64,000 nucleotides of DNA from Agromyces intestinalis (lineage in GTDB: Bacteria; Actinomycetota; Actinomycetes; Actinomycetales; Microbacteriaceae), in contig NZ_CP043505.1 in assembly GCF_008365295.1 (NCBI RefSeq), positions 1,984,001-2,048,000 of the forward strand, read 5' to 3'. How positions within the stretch are numbered: the stretch's first letter is position 1; each line of letters opens with the position of its first letter. The notes beneath the pieces are model-generated. The model ran no database searches, was not told where the DNA came from, and was given only the letters and a program-made list of their open reading frames with translations. A program made the position numbers and the translations under genes. This document shows, piece after piece, positions 43,004 to 51,584 of the stretch.

Positions 43004-43855
43004 ATGTGCAGATGGTTGGCGTACTCGGGTGAGTCGTTGCATCCGTCGGCGCTGGTGCTCGACACCGCGCACTCGCTCGTCGCGCAGTCGTTGAACTCGC
43101 CACTCGGCGCCGAGACGGTGAACGGCGACGGGTTCGGCCTCGGCTGGTATCCGATGGGGGCGATGGGCGACGGCAGGGCGGGCGTTCCCGCGCTGTTCCG
43201 CAGTATCGAGCCGGCCTGGTGGGACGAGAACCTGCGCGAGCTCACGCAGGCGATCGAGACCGAGCTCTTCTTCGCGCACGTGCGCGCGGCCGCGGGGCCG
43301 CCGATCCAGCAGACGAACTGCCACCCGTTCCGGCACGGCCGCTGGTTGTTCATGCACAACGGCGCGCTCGCCGAGTTCCACCGCTACCGGCGCGATCTGA
43401 TGCTGGAGTTGGACCCCGAGCTGTTCCCGCTGATCCGCGGCACCACCGACTCGGAGGTGCTGTTCCACCTCGCGCTCACCCTCGGGCTGGAGCAGGATCC
43501 GATCGCCGCGGTGGGTCGGGCCATCCGTCGGGTCGAGGACGCGGGCCGTGCGCACGACGTGCCGCAGCCCATGCAAGGCACCGTCGCGGTGACGGATGGA
43601 GCTACCATCTGGGCCTTCAGGTACTCGAGCTCGGGGCGCTCGCGGTCGCTGTTCCACTCCATCGACATCCCCTCGCTGCGCGAGCTCTATCCCGACTTCG
43701 AACGGCTCGACACGTTCGGGCCGACCGCCCGGGTGGTCGTGTCGGAGCCGCTCACGGACCTGCCGGGCGCGTTCGTCGAAGTGCCGGAGGCGACGGCTGT
43801 GATCATCGGGCCCGGCGGCGACTTCCGGCAGGAGCCGTTCCTCGCGGCCGCCTGA
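43004..43855 (+). CDS. Class II glutamine amidotransferase domain protein (YafJ/EgtC-like)
   Basis: A 283-residue Ntn-hydrolase. Met1 is followed by Cys2 (MCRWLAYSGE), the nucleophile after Met removal. Conserved blocks include NGDGFGLGWYP, FFAHVRAAAGPPIQQTNCHPFRHGRWLFMHNG and GTTDSEVLF, as in class II glutaminases. It resembles EgtC, the gamma-glutamyl hydrolase of ergothioneine synthesis, but no egt genes lie nearby, so YafJ-like is the safer name. ATG 43004 is preceded by GGAGGAACGGAG. It sits 27 bases after the lipoprotein stop and may be co-transcribed. Confidence 0.9.
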   Translation: MCRWLAYSGESLHPSALVLDTAHSLVAQSLNSPLGAETVNGDGFGLGWYPMGAMGDGRAGVPALFRSIEPAWWDENLRELTQAIETELFFAHVRAAAGPPIQQTNCHPFRHGRWLFMHNGALAEFHRYRRDLMLELDPELFPLIRGTTDSEVLFHLALTLGLEQDPIAAVGRAIRRVEDAGRAHDVPQPMQGTVAVTDGATIWAFRYSSSGRSRSLFHSIDIPSLRELYPDFERLDTFGPTARVVVSEPLTDLPGAFVEVPEATAVIIGPGGDFRQEPFLAAA

Positions 43856-43927
43856 GCGCTCGCGCACGCGGCGGACCGCCTCGACCTCGAACGTGGAAGC
43901 GCTCTCCCCTTCGAGCCGATCGTCCAA

Positions 43928-43933
43928 TAGAGT
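43928..43933 (+). promoter_or_regulatory. Candidate -10 element for the surface protein gene
   Basis: TAGAGT lies 66 bases before ATG 43999, in the 143-bp gap after the amidotransferase. It is followed by a GGGGGAGG ribosome site at 43983-43990. Confidence 0.45.
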
Positions 43934-43998
43934 GAGCCCTGTCGCGGCCCGCACGCGAACGCGCGTCGGCGGGCCTTGCTTCGGGGGAGGCTGTGCGC

Positions 43999-46900
43999 AT
44001 GGGCTGGGTCGGCAGTTGGACGACAGGCACTGGGATCGGTCGAAGCGGTGCGAGCCGCGCGATGAGGATGTCTCGGCGCTCCGCGCCGCATCCACGCACG
44101 CGAACACTCGCGGCAGTGCTCGCCAGCTTCGCGCTCGCCGTGCCCGCGACCCTGGTCGTGGCAGCGCCGGCACAGGCGGCGCCGCAGGTCGTGACGTTCA
44201 GCAACCCGGGCACCTACACCTGGACGGTGCCGCAAGGTGTGACCACCCTCACGGGGGTGACGGTACGGGGTGCCGGCGGTGGGCGAGGCGATGGCAACAA
44301 TGCGCGAGTCGGTGGCTTCGGCGCGCAGGCGACCGGCACGCTGGCCGTGGCGCCGGGGCAGAACCTCACGATCCACGTGGCGGCTGAGGGCGCATCCGCG
44401 ACCGGCAGCGGCGGGGGCGCCGCCGGAGGAAGCGGATACGTCGCAGGGGGCAACGGCGGGACCTCAGGCGGGGGCACCCTCACCGCGAACGGTGGCGGTG
44501 GCGGTGGCGGCTCATCGGCCGTCATCGGCGGTTCGGCTCCGGTCATCGGCGGTGGTGGTGGTGGCGGTGGCGGTGGCGGCGGCCTGTTCGGCGTCTGCTC
44601 CGGTGGCGCTGGGGGGAACGGCGGCACGACGGGCGCAGCGGGTGGGAGCCCGACGGGGTTCGGGTGCAACTCAGCTACCGGCGGCGGCGGAGGGACCAAT
44701 GCGTCGGCGACGGGAACCACGGGTGGCAATGGCACCGGCGGGGCGGTCTCCAGCGCGGGCTCAGGCGGCGGCGGTGGCGGTGGTGGCCAGGGCGGCGCTG
44801 CGGCGAACAACACGGGTGGCGCCGGCGGCGGCGGAGGCGCGAGCTCGGCGCCCGCCGGGATGACGATCTCCGTTGCCTCGGCTCGCGCGGGGCTCGTCCA
44901 GTTCACCTACCAGACGGTCGACACCACGACGACGGTCTCGCTCGACGCCGCGAGCTTCGTGTTCGGCGGCCCGGTGACCGGCACGGTCACGGTGACCTCG
45001 GTGACGCCCGGCGCACCGGCTCCGGTGGGTCCGGTGACGGTCTCGCTGCCCGGCGGCGCCGCGGCGGTGCTGACGCTCACGGCCGCCGGCGCCACCACCT
45101 CGACGGCCACCTTCTCGATCCCGACGACGGCCAACGTCGGCTCCGGCTACACGGTGAACGCCGTGTACTCGCCGCCCGCCTTGCCCGCGAGCGCCTTCAA
45201 CGGCAGCTCCGGCAGCACCGCGTTCGCCATCACGCAGGCGAGCACCACGACCACCGTGACCGCGGCCGCGTCGTACGCGTACGGTGACGCGATCGTCGGA
45301 ACCGTCGGGCTGACGACGAACTCGACCCTGCTCCCCCAGGGCAGCCTGCTCGTGGAGCTCGTCAATGCCGCGTCCGATGTGGTGGCGACCGCGACGATCG
45401 TCGACCCCGGCTCGCCGACGCCGTTCGACTTCGGCAGCCCGTTCGCCGTCGGCGAGTACCAGGTGCGGGCGACGTTCACTCCTGCGGCGACGCAGAACTA
45501 TGCCGGTTCGAGCGCCACGGTGGATACCGTGGTGGTCCAGACGGGGTCGGTCGTCACGATCGACATCCCGACGCCCACCGTCGGCTGGGACGACCCGATC
45601 ACCGGCACGATCACCGTGACGACCGCGAACGGCCAGCCGGCGGTGGTGCCGGCCGGCACCGTCACGCTGCGGGTCACGCCCACCGGCGGCTCGCCGATAA
45701 CTGTTGCCGTGACCGAGACCGGCACGACAGGGGTCTTCTCGTTCACCTCCAGCCAGCCGGTCGGTACGTACCAGTTCGTCGGCGTGTTCGCCGGTACCGA
45801 CGCCGTCGGCGCGGGCGAATCTCAACCCGTTGCGGTGTCGGTCATCCGGACCCCGACGTCCACGACCGTATCGCTCCCTGCCGAGGCAGCCTACGGGTTC
45901 GATGTCACGGCCCAGGCCACCGTCACGATCGACGAGCCCGGTTCCGTCGGTGGCGACGCCACGCTGACGGTCTATGAGGCAGGCAGCGACACGGTCGTGC
46001 TGGCGGTCTCAGGCACCATCACGGAGGGCACCGGCAGCTTCACCATCCCGGGGGGCGATCCGCTCGCGATCGGGTCGTACGATGTCGAGGTCGCCTACGC
46101 CGGCACCGAGAACCTGGAGCCGTCGACGAGCCTGCGTGAGCCGCTCAGGGTCGTCGCCTCGTCGGTGTCGTTCGCGTTCAGCGGCCTTGACACGGTCTAC
46201 GACAACGACGTCGTCGCCACGGTGACCCTCACGCTCCAGTCGCCGCTGTTCTCCATCGACCCGGTCGGAACCGGCTTGGTGAGTGTGTTCCAGGACGGTG
46301 TGCAGGTCGCCGGGCCGATCGCCGTCGATTACCAGGCAGGGGCGGTCGACGACGGCCAGGCCGAGGCGGACTTCACCGTGCCCGGACTCGCGGCCGGTTT
46401 CTACCAGGTGCAGGCGACGTACGCCGGTGACGGCGGCGGCGGCATCCCGGCCAACACGAGCGGGTTGGTGGATTTCACGGTCAGCCCGGCAGCGACCACC
46501 ACCACCTTGACCGCCGAGCCGTCGGACGCCACCTATCCGGGACCGGTCACGCTGACGGCGACGGTCGCGAACGATGACACGAACGCGGTGCCGACGGGCT
46601 TCGTGCAGTTCATCGTGACTCCCAACGGGAGCCCGTCACCCGTGCGCTCCGCCCCGATCCCCCTCGATGCCACGGGTACCGCCGTCTGGTCCAGCAACTA
46701 CCCGGCCGGTTCGTATGAGGCGTCCGTGGAGTATCTCGGCACCACCGACTTCCAACCATCGACTGCCGGGCCGGCCGTGTTCGACGTGGATACGTTGGGG
46801 ACGACGACCACGCTCGACATCCCCGATGTCACCTGGAACGCCGCGGCGACCGCGACCGGCACCGTCGTGGGCAACCCCGGCGGGGCCCCGATCACGACCG

Positions 46901-48831
46901 GGACGGTCGAGATCGTCGTCTACGTCGACGATCCGCTCTCGCCGGTCGCGACGATACCGGCGGAGCTCACGGACGGCACGTTCACCGCGACCGTCCCCGG
47001 CCTCGACGCGGGAACCTACCTCGCCATCGCCCAGTATTCGGGCAGCGTCGACATCGAGGCATCCCAGTCTCCGCCGATCGGGTTCACCGTCTCCGAGGCC
47101 CCGGTGCAGGTCCTCGTCACGCCGGACGCCCCGTCGACTCGATACGGGCAGTCGATCACCGGTGTCGTCGATGTGCTGCCCTCCGGCGCACCGGAGGTGC
47201 CGTCGCCCAACAGCGGCACCGTCGATGTGACCCTGACCGGGCCGGGCGGCGGCACCGAGACCGCAACGGCGCTGCCGGTCGTCGACGGGCGTGCGGTCTT
47301 CGCCTTCCCTGCTGGAGTCGTACCGCGGACGGTCGGAACCTACGAGCTCTCAGCCACATTCACCGACGGCAGCTACGCGGACGGCACCTCGACGATCGTC
47401 GAGGTGGAGGTCGACCCGGCCCGCACGAGTACGTCGTTCGACTTCCTCGCGCCCGAGCCCGTGCCGTACGGGGACACCAGCACTGCGACGATCACCGTGC
47501 GGAACACCGACTCGACGATCGCACCGCAGGAGGGCGTGGTCCAGGTGTTCGCCGACGGCGAAGCTACGGCGTTCGCCGAACTGCCGCTCGCCGATGGCAC
47601 GGTCAATCCCGACGGATCGGTCACGCTCCTGGTGCCGCTTCCGACAAGCGCCTACAGCGTCGGCGCCCACACCCTGGTGGCGATGTACGTTCCGGTCGAT
47701 GAACTGCCGAACTTCGAGGGTTCGGCCAGCGGGGCGTTCATCGGGACCATCGCCGCGGCACCGACCGTGATCAGCCTGGATCTCGGCGAAGATGCGTTCT
47801 ACGAAGGCATCGGCACGCTCGCATCGGGCCGGGTACAGTCCGAGAACGACATCGGCGTGCAGATCCCCGACGGGAGCGAGATCGTCGTGCGGGTCTACGA
47901 CGCGGACGATCCCCTGCTCGGGGAGCCCCTCGCCGAGTACACGACGACCACGACGGGTGGCGACGGCAGCTACGAGGTCGGGATCGGCGACGCACTGCCG
48001 CCCGGTGACTACCTCGTGCGATCGATCTTCGTCGGTGCCGACCCGTTCGCTGCCGTCGGCTCCCCGCCTGTCGAGTTCACCGTGCTCGAGCGGCTGGCGA
48101 CGACGACGACCGTCGAGGCGAGTTCGCCTGTGGCATGGGGCGCACCGATCACGGTGAGCGGTTCGGTGACCGCGGTCGGTCCCGCGCTCGGCGCACCGGT
48201 GGGCACGATGGGATTCCGCATCCTGGATTCGGCGGGCAACACCGTGTTCACGATCTCGCCGTCGGTCGACGTCGTCGACGGCGAGACCGGCGAGGTCGCG
48301 CTCGACGTCGACTGGAGCCGGATCCCGCCGGGCGAGTACACGGTCGTCGGCGATTTCGCGCCCGACCCGCTGAGCCCGTGGGCCGGATCGGTGGGTGAGG
48401 CTCCGCTGAGCGTCGTGCCGTGCGCGGTGCAGGTCGGACTCAGCCTCGACCCGGCCTCCGTGCGGGCGGGCGGATCCGTGACGGCGACGGCCGAAGTCAC
48501 CGGCGTCACGGCCGGGTGCCCGGCGACGCCGAGCGGAGGCACCGTCGAATTCTTCCTCGACGGAACCTCGATCGGCACCGGCACCGTGCATTCGCCGGCC
48601 GTACTGCAGTTCACCGCGCCCGAGCGGGCCGGCACCTACGTCGTCACGGCGAGATTCCTCGGTACCGATGTGCTCGGCACCGCGGACTCGAACCCGGTCT
48701 CACTCGTGGTGACCACGGTGAGCGCCCTGCCCAGTGCAGGGTCGGACGCGAGCCTCCCCGTCGGGCTGGGAGTGCTCCTGTTGGTCGGCGGGCTGTTGCT
48801 CGCCGGACGTCGATCGAGGAGGTCTGAATGA
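43999..48831 (+). CDS. Giant cell-surface protein: Gly-rich domain, about 12 Ig-like repeats, LPxAG anchor
   Basis: About 1,610 residues. A long signal peptide (roughly 55 residues, ending near PAQAAPQ) leads to a Gly-rich domain (about 60-300, many GGGG runs, homologous in style to surface-sheet Gly-rich domains). Then about twelve tandem Ig-like domains of some 100 residues each, each starting TTTTV/TTTTL-like and containing a TGTVTV strand and a Y-x-V-x-A-x-F/Y strand near its end (Big_3-type). The C-terminus is a cell-wall sorting signal: LPSAGSD, a hydrophobic stretch, then RRSRRSE. It should be bound to the wall by a sortase and extend outward, acting as adhesin or stalk. I chose ATG 43999 because GGGGGAGG stands eight bases upstream. 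Confidence 0.88.
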   Translation: MGWVGSWTTGTGIGRSGASRAMRMSRRSAPHPRTRTLAAVLASFALAVPATLVVAAPAQAAPQVVTFSNPGTYTWTVPQGVTTLTGVTVRGAGGGRGDGNNARVGGFGAQATGTLAVAPGQNLTIHVAAEGASATGSGGGAAGGSGYVAGGNGGTSGGGTLTANGGGGGGGSSAVIGGSAPVIGGGGGGGGGGGGLFGVCSGGAGGNGGTTGAAGGSPTGFGCNSATGGGGGTNASATGTTGGNGTGGAVSSAGSGGGGGGGGQGGAAANNTGGAGGGGGASSAPAGMTISVASARAGLVQFTYQTVDTTTTVSLDAASFVFGGPVTGTVTVTSVTPGAPAPVGPVTVSLPGGAAAVLTLTAAGATTSTATFSIPTTANVGSGYTVNAVYSPPALPASAFNGSSGSTAFAITQASTTTTVTAAASYAYGDAIVGTVGLTTNSTLLPQGSLLVELVNAASDVVATATIVDPGSPTPFDFGSPFAVGEYQVRATFTPAATQNYAGSSATVDTVVVQTGSVVTIDIPTPTVGWDDPITGTITVTTANGQPAVVPAGTVTLRVTPTGGSPITVAVTETGTTGVFSFTSSQPVGTYQFVGVFAGTDAVGAGESQPVAVSVIRTPTSTTVSLPAEAAYGFDVTAQATVTIDEPGSVGGDATLTVYEAGSDTVVLAVSGTITEGTGSFTIPGGDPLAIGSYDVEVAYAGTENLEPSTSLREPLRVVASSVSFAFSGLDTVYDNDVVATVTLTLQSPLFSIDPVGTGLVSVFQDGVQVAGPIAVDYQAGAVDDGQAEADFTVPGLAAGFYQVQATYAGDGGGGIPANTSGLVDFTVSPAATTTTLTAEPSDATYPGPVTLTATVANDDTNAVPTGFVQFIVTPNGSPSPVRSAPIPLDATGTAVWSSNYPAGSYEASVEYLGTTDFQPSTAGPAVFDVDTLGTTTTLDIPDVTWNAAATATGTVVGNPGGAPITTGTVEIVVYVDDPLSPVATIPAELTDGTFTATVPGLDAGTYLAIAQYSGSVDIEASQSPPIGFTVSEAPVQVLVTPDAPSTRYGQSITGVVDVLPSGAPEVPSPNSGTVDVTLTGPGGGTETATALPVVDGRAVFAFPAGVVPRTVGTYELSATFTDGSYADGTSTIVEVEVDPARTSTSFDFLAPEPVPYGDTSTATITVRNTDSTIAPQEGVVQVFADGEATAFAELPLADGTVNPDGSVTLLVPLPTSAYSVGAHTLVAMYVPVDELPNFEGSASGAFIGTIAAAPTVISLDLGEDAFYEGIGTLASGRVQSENDIGVQIPDGSEIVVRVYDADDPLLGEPLAEYTTTTTGGDGSYEVGIGDALPPGDYLVRSIFVGADPFAAVGSPPVEFTVLERLATTTTVEASSPVAWGAPITVSGSVTAVGPALGAPVGTMGFRILDSAGNTVFTISPSVDVVDGETGEVALDVDWSRIPPGEYTVVGDFAPDPLSPWAGSVGEAPLSVVPCAVQVGLSLDPASVRAGGSVTATAEVTGVTAGCPATPSGGTVEFFLDGTSIGTGTVHSPAVLQFTAPERAGTYVVTARFLGTDVLGTADSNPVSLVVTTVSALPSAGSDASLPVGLGVLLLVGGLLLAGRRSRRSE
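44400..44850 (+). repeat. Gly-codon-rich low-complexity DNA inside the surface protein gene
   Basis: Repeated GGTGGCGGT-type triplets encode runs of Gly with occasional Ser, Ala, Asn and Thr. The strand is strongly G-rich, so the non-template strand could form G-quadruplexes, and copy-number change is likely. Confidence 0.7.
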
Positions 48832-49211
48832 ACGTGTGGGACTGGTTCTGGTGGATGTTCTGGGTGTTCGTCTACGCGGCCTACTTCTGCGTCATCGTCT
48901 TCATCATCATCGACATCTTCCGCGACCGGACGCTCAACGGCTGGCTGAAGGCGGTCTGGCTGGTTTTCCTGCTGTTCGTGCCGTTCCTCACCGGGCTCGT
49001 CTACCTCATCGTGCGCGGCGGCAGCATGTCGCAGCGCTGGGCGCGCCAACAGGTCGAGTACCCCGATGAGGATGTCGCGGCCATCCGTTCGCAGTCGTTC
49101 CAGAACCCGGCCGACGAGATCGCCAAGGCCGCCGCTCTGCGCGACGCCGGTACAATCACGCCGGGTGAGTTCGAGGCGATCAAGGCGAAAGCACTCGGGT
49201 CGAAGTTCTAG
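48828..49211 (+). CDS. Two-span membrane protein with C-terminal SHOCT-type domain
   Basis: A 127-residue protein. The start has a striking Trp-rich segment (MNVWDWFWWMFWVF), two spans (about residues 5-28 and 38-60, as in PLDc_N-type proteins), then a soluble helical tail. The last 30 residues (DEIAKAAALRDAGTITPGEFEAIKAKAL) match the SHOCT short domain, thought to mediate protein interaction. ATGA overlap with the surface protein gene means co-translation, suggesting help in its export or anchoring, but that is inference. Confidence 0.83.
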   Translation: MNVWDWFWWMFWVFVYAAYFCVIVFIIIDIFRDRTLNGWLKAVWLVFLLFVPFLTGLVYLIVRGGSMSQRWARQQVEYPDEDVAAIRSQSFQNPADEIAKAAALRDAGTITPGEFEAIKAKALGSKF

Positions 49212-49266
49212 GGTCGGGTGCGACGGCGGCTCGACCGGACGACCGCGGATGCGGCATCCTGGCAGG

Positions 49267-49650
49267 ATGACCGAATCCGATTCGACGCCCGCGCCCGCCG
49301 CCTCGTCCTCGCCGTACGGGGTCGCGCCCGACGCACGACCTCGCAACGTGATCGGAGTCGCGGCGTTCATCGCCGGCGTGGCATCCAAGCTCGTCGGCGT
49401 GATCTTCGGTCTGAGCGTTCCCGCGATCCTCGCGGCCGACGGCGCCTACGGCGTGTACCAGCTGGCGTCGTTCATCACGTCGGTGCTCGGGTTCGTGCTG
49501 GGTGCGGTCGCCCTGGTGCTCGGCATCGTCGGGCTGGTGCGACCTGGGCGCCCGCGCGGGTTCGCTGCGGCCGGCGCGGCGATCGGCGCCGTGGTCGTCG
49601 TCGAGGTGGCGGTCGGGCTGCTGCAGGGCCTGGTGTACGCCGTCCTCTGA
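49267..49650 (+). CDS. Small membrane protein with DUF4190-like four-helix layout
   Basis: A 127-residue protein: Pro/Ser/Ala-rich cytoplasmic head (about 25 residues), then four spans (about 28-50, 55-75, 78-95 and 100-120) with a GLVRPGRPRGFAAAGAAIG loop resembling DUF4190-type proteins. Function unknown. ATG 49267 has a weak GGCAGG upstream; the frame is open earlier but without membrane character. Confidence 0.7.
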   Translation: MTESDSTPAPAASSSPYGVAPDARPRNVIGVAAFIAGVASKLVGVIFGLSVPAILAADGAYGVYQLASFITSVLGFVLGAVALVLGIVGLVRPGRPRGFAAAGAAIGAVVVVEVAVGLLQGLVYAVL

Positions 49651-49652
49651 GC

Positions 49653-49676
49653 CGCGGCGCGGTGTGGTCCGCCGCG
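49653..49676. terminator. Short hairpin between converging genes
   Basis: CGCGGCG (49653-49659) pairs perfectly with CGCCGCG (49670-49676) around a 10-base loop, directly after the stop of the small membrane protein and before the converging dehydrogenase gene. No T-run. Confidence 0.4.
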
Positions 49677-49697
49677 ATCTCCGGCTGACGGCCGCCC

Positions 49698-50453
49698 TCA
49701 TCGCCCGAGCCATCCGCCGTCCACGGGCAGTACGACTCCCGACACGTAATCCGAGGCTGGCGATGCGAGGAACACCGTCGCGCCGGCGAGATCGGCGGCG
49801 CGCCCCCATCGTCCGGCGGGGATCCGATCCAGGATGGACCTGGATCGCACGGGGTCGTCCTGGAGCGCCTGGGTGTTGTCGGTCGCGATGTATCCGGGCG
49901 CGATCGCGTTGACGTTGACGCCGAGCGGCGCCCATTCGTTCGCCAGCGCCTTCGTGAGGCCGGCGATGCCCGATTTCGCCGCCGCGTACCCCGGCACGTT
50001 GATGCCGCCCTGGAAGCTCAACAGGCTGGCCGTGAACACGACCTTTCCGGAGCCTCGTTCCAGCATCGGTCGCGCGATGCGTTGGGTGAGCACGAACTGG
50101 CTGGAGAGATCGACGTCGATGACGCGATCCCAGAGATCGAGCGGATGCTGCGCCGCTGGTGCCCGCTCGATGGTGCCCGCGTTGTTCACGAGAATGTGCG
50201 GTGCACGCGCCGCGAGTTCTTCACCCAGCGCGATCACGGCGTCACGGTCGGCGAAATCCACCGCGCGCGCCTCGAACGAGCGGCCGAGGGCGGTGACCCG
50301 CTGTTCGATCTCGCTTCCAGTCGGTTCGATCGTGGCGCTCACGCCGATGATGTCGGCGCCCGCTTCGGCCAGCGCCACCGCCATGCCGAATCCGATGCCG
50401 CGCTTGGCGCCGGTGACGACGGCGAGACGGCCGGAGAGGTCGAATGGGCTCAT
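49698..50453 (-). CDS. Short-chain dehydrogenase, KduD-like (2-keto-3-deoxy sugar acid dehydrogenase)
   Basis: A 251-residue classical SDR. The cofactor motif reads VVTGAKRGIGFG, the structural Asn motif NNAG, the active site S (TASLLSFQG) with Y-x-x-x-K in PGYAAAKSGIAG, and the C-terminal half (ANEWAPLGVNVNAIAPGYIATDNTQAL, then IPAGRWG) closely follows KduD, the 2-dehydro-3-deoxy-D-gluconate 5-dehydrogenase. Here it could oxidise 2-keto-3-deoxy-L-fuconate or a related acid. Its start codon overlaps the stop of the zinc alcohol dehydrogenase (ATGA), so the two form an operon. Confidence 0.9.
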   Translation of the reverse strand: MSPFDLSGRLAVVTGAKRGIGFGMAVALAEAGADIIGVSATIEPTGSEIEQRVTALGRSFEARAVDFADRDAVIALGEELAARAPHILVNNAGTIERAPAAQHPLDLWDRVIDVDLSSQFVLTQRIARPMLERGSGKVVFTASLLSFQGGINVPGYAAAKSGIAGLTKALANEWAPLGVNVNAIAPGYIATDNTQALQDDPVRSRSILDRIPAGRWGRAADLAGATVFLASPASDYVSGVVLPVDGGWLGR

Positions 50454-51481
50454 GCGCGGCCTCCTTCGGGGCCGACCTCGACGAGGATCTTCATCGCCCG
50501 GCCAGCTTCGAGGTCGGCGAAGGCGGTCTGCGTGTCATCCATCGAGACGATGCGGGTGATCATCAGATCGACCGGGATCACACCGTCGGCGATGAGCTCG
50601 ACGGCGGTCTCGAAGTCGGCGCGCTGATAGACCCGGGCGCCGAGAAGCCGAAGCTCCCGCCAGAAGACCCGCTGGAGGTCGATCTCGCGCGGAGTCGGAT
50701 GGATGGCGACGACCACGAGCGTGCCACGCACCTTCGCGAGCGCCGTCGCGCCGAATACGGCGGATGCCGCGCCCGAGACCTCGAAGACGACGTCGGCGCC
50801 GGTGCCGGCGGTCCACTCCTCGACCCACTCCACCTGGTCGACCTGCCGTGGATCGAGCGATGGGAACCCGAGCCCCTCGATCTGCGCGCGTCGCGCCGCG
50901 TCGAGTTCGATCACGGCGACGTCAGCGCCGAACCGGCGGGCGACGATCGCGATGAGCACGCCGATCGGCCCGCCGCCGATGACCACTGCGCGCTGGCCGG
51001 GCTCGAGCTCCGAGCGGCGCACGTCATGCACGGCGACGGCGACCGGCTCGACGAGGGCGGCGGCGTCGAGGGCGATGCGATCGGGCATGCGGACGAGGGT
51101 GCGCGCCGGTACGTTCCACAGTTCCTGCAGCGCGCCGGGCGAGTCGATGCCGATGAAATCGAGGTTCTGGCAGATGTGCTCGTTCCCTGCCTGGCAGGCC
51201 GGGCAGGTCCCGTCCCAGTCCAGCGGCATCACGGTGACCTTCTCGCCGACCGACCAGCCGTCGACGCCGTCGCCGACGGCGTCGATGGTTCCGCTCATCT
51301 CGTGGCCGAAGATCAGCGGCGTGTCGACTCGGGCGTCCATGTTGCCGTGCAGGATGTGGAGGTCGGTGCCGCACAGACCGACATAGGCGACCCGGACCCG
51401 GACTTCGCCGGAGCCAGGCGGCCGACCTTCGACTTCGCCGACCTGCAGTCGGCTCTCCCCGATGTACGCGACGCTGCGCAT
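50450..51481 (-). CDS. Zinc-dependent medium-chain alcohol/polyol dehydrogenase
   Basis: A 343-residue MDR enzyme. Catalytic zinc ligands lie in GLCGTDLHILHG (Cys), FGHEMSG (His-Glu) and later EPVAVAVH. The structural zinc lobe is partly kept (CPACQAGNEHIC, three or four Cys), and the NAD(P)-binding loop is IGGGPIGVL. It resembles threonine/sorbitol-type dehydrogenases used for sugar acids and polyols. The start is ATG 51481 (GAGGAG seven bases upstream); a frame from 51502 adds seven residues. Its promoter TATGAT overlaps an AT-rich site in the divergent region. Confidence 0.9.
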   Translation of the reverse strand: MRSVAYIGESRLQVGEVEGRPPGSGEVRVRVAYVGLCGTDLHILHGNMDARVDTPLIFGHEMSGTIDAVGDGVDGWSVGEKVTVMPLDWDGTCPACQAGNEHICQNLDFIGIDSPGALQELWNVPARTLVRMPDRIALDAAALVEPVAVAVHDVRRSELEPGQRAVVIGGGPIGVLIAIVARRFGADVAVIELDAARRAQIEGLGFPSLDPRQVDQVEWVEEWTAGTGADVVFEVSGAASAVFGATALAKVRGTLVVVAIHPTPREIDLQRVFWRELRLLGARVYQRADFETAVELIADGVIPVDLMITRIVSMDDTQTAFADLEAGRAMKILVEVGPEGGRA

Positions 51482-51497
51482 GGCACACTCCTCAGTC

Positions 51498-51529
51498 ATC
51501 ATATGAATTGGTTGCGGGAATCATATTAT
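51498..51529. promoter_or_regulatory. Divergent promoters with candidate GntR sites
   Basis: ATCATATG (51498-51505) and ATCATATT (51520-51527) are spaced 22 bases apart in the 103-bp gap between the zinc dehydrogenase and the aldo-keto reductase. TATGAT on the minus strand (51498-51503) and TATTAT on the plus strand (51524-51529) are plausible -10 elements, so a repressor bound here would shut both operons. Confidence 0.55.
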
Positions 51530-51584
51530 GTTTGACGCGGCGGGGATCATCGCCGCCCGAACGTCAGCGGAGGGCACCACCAGC

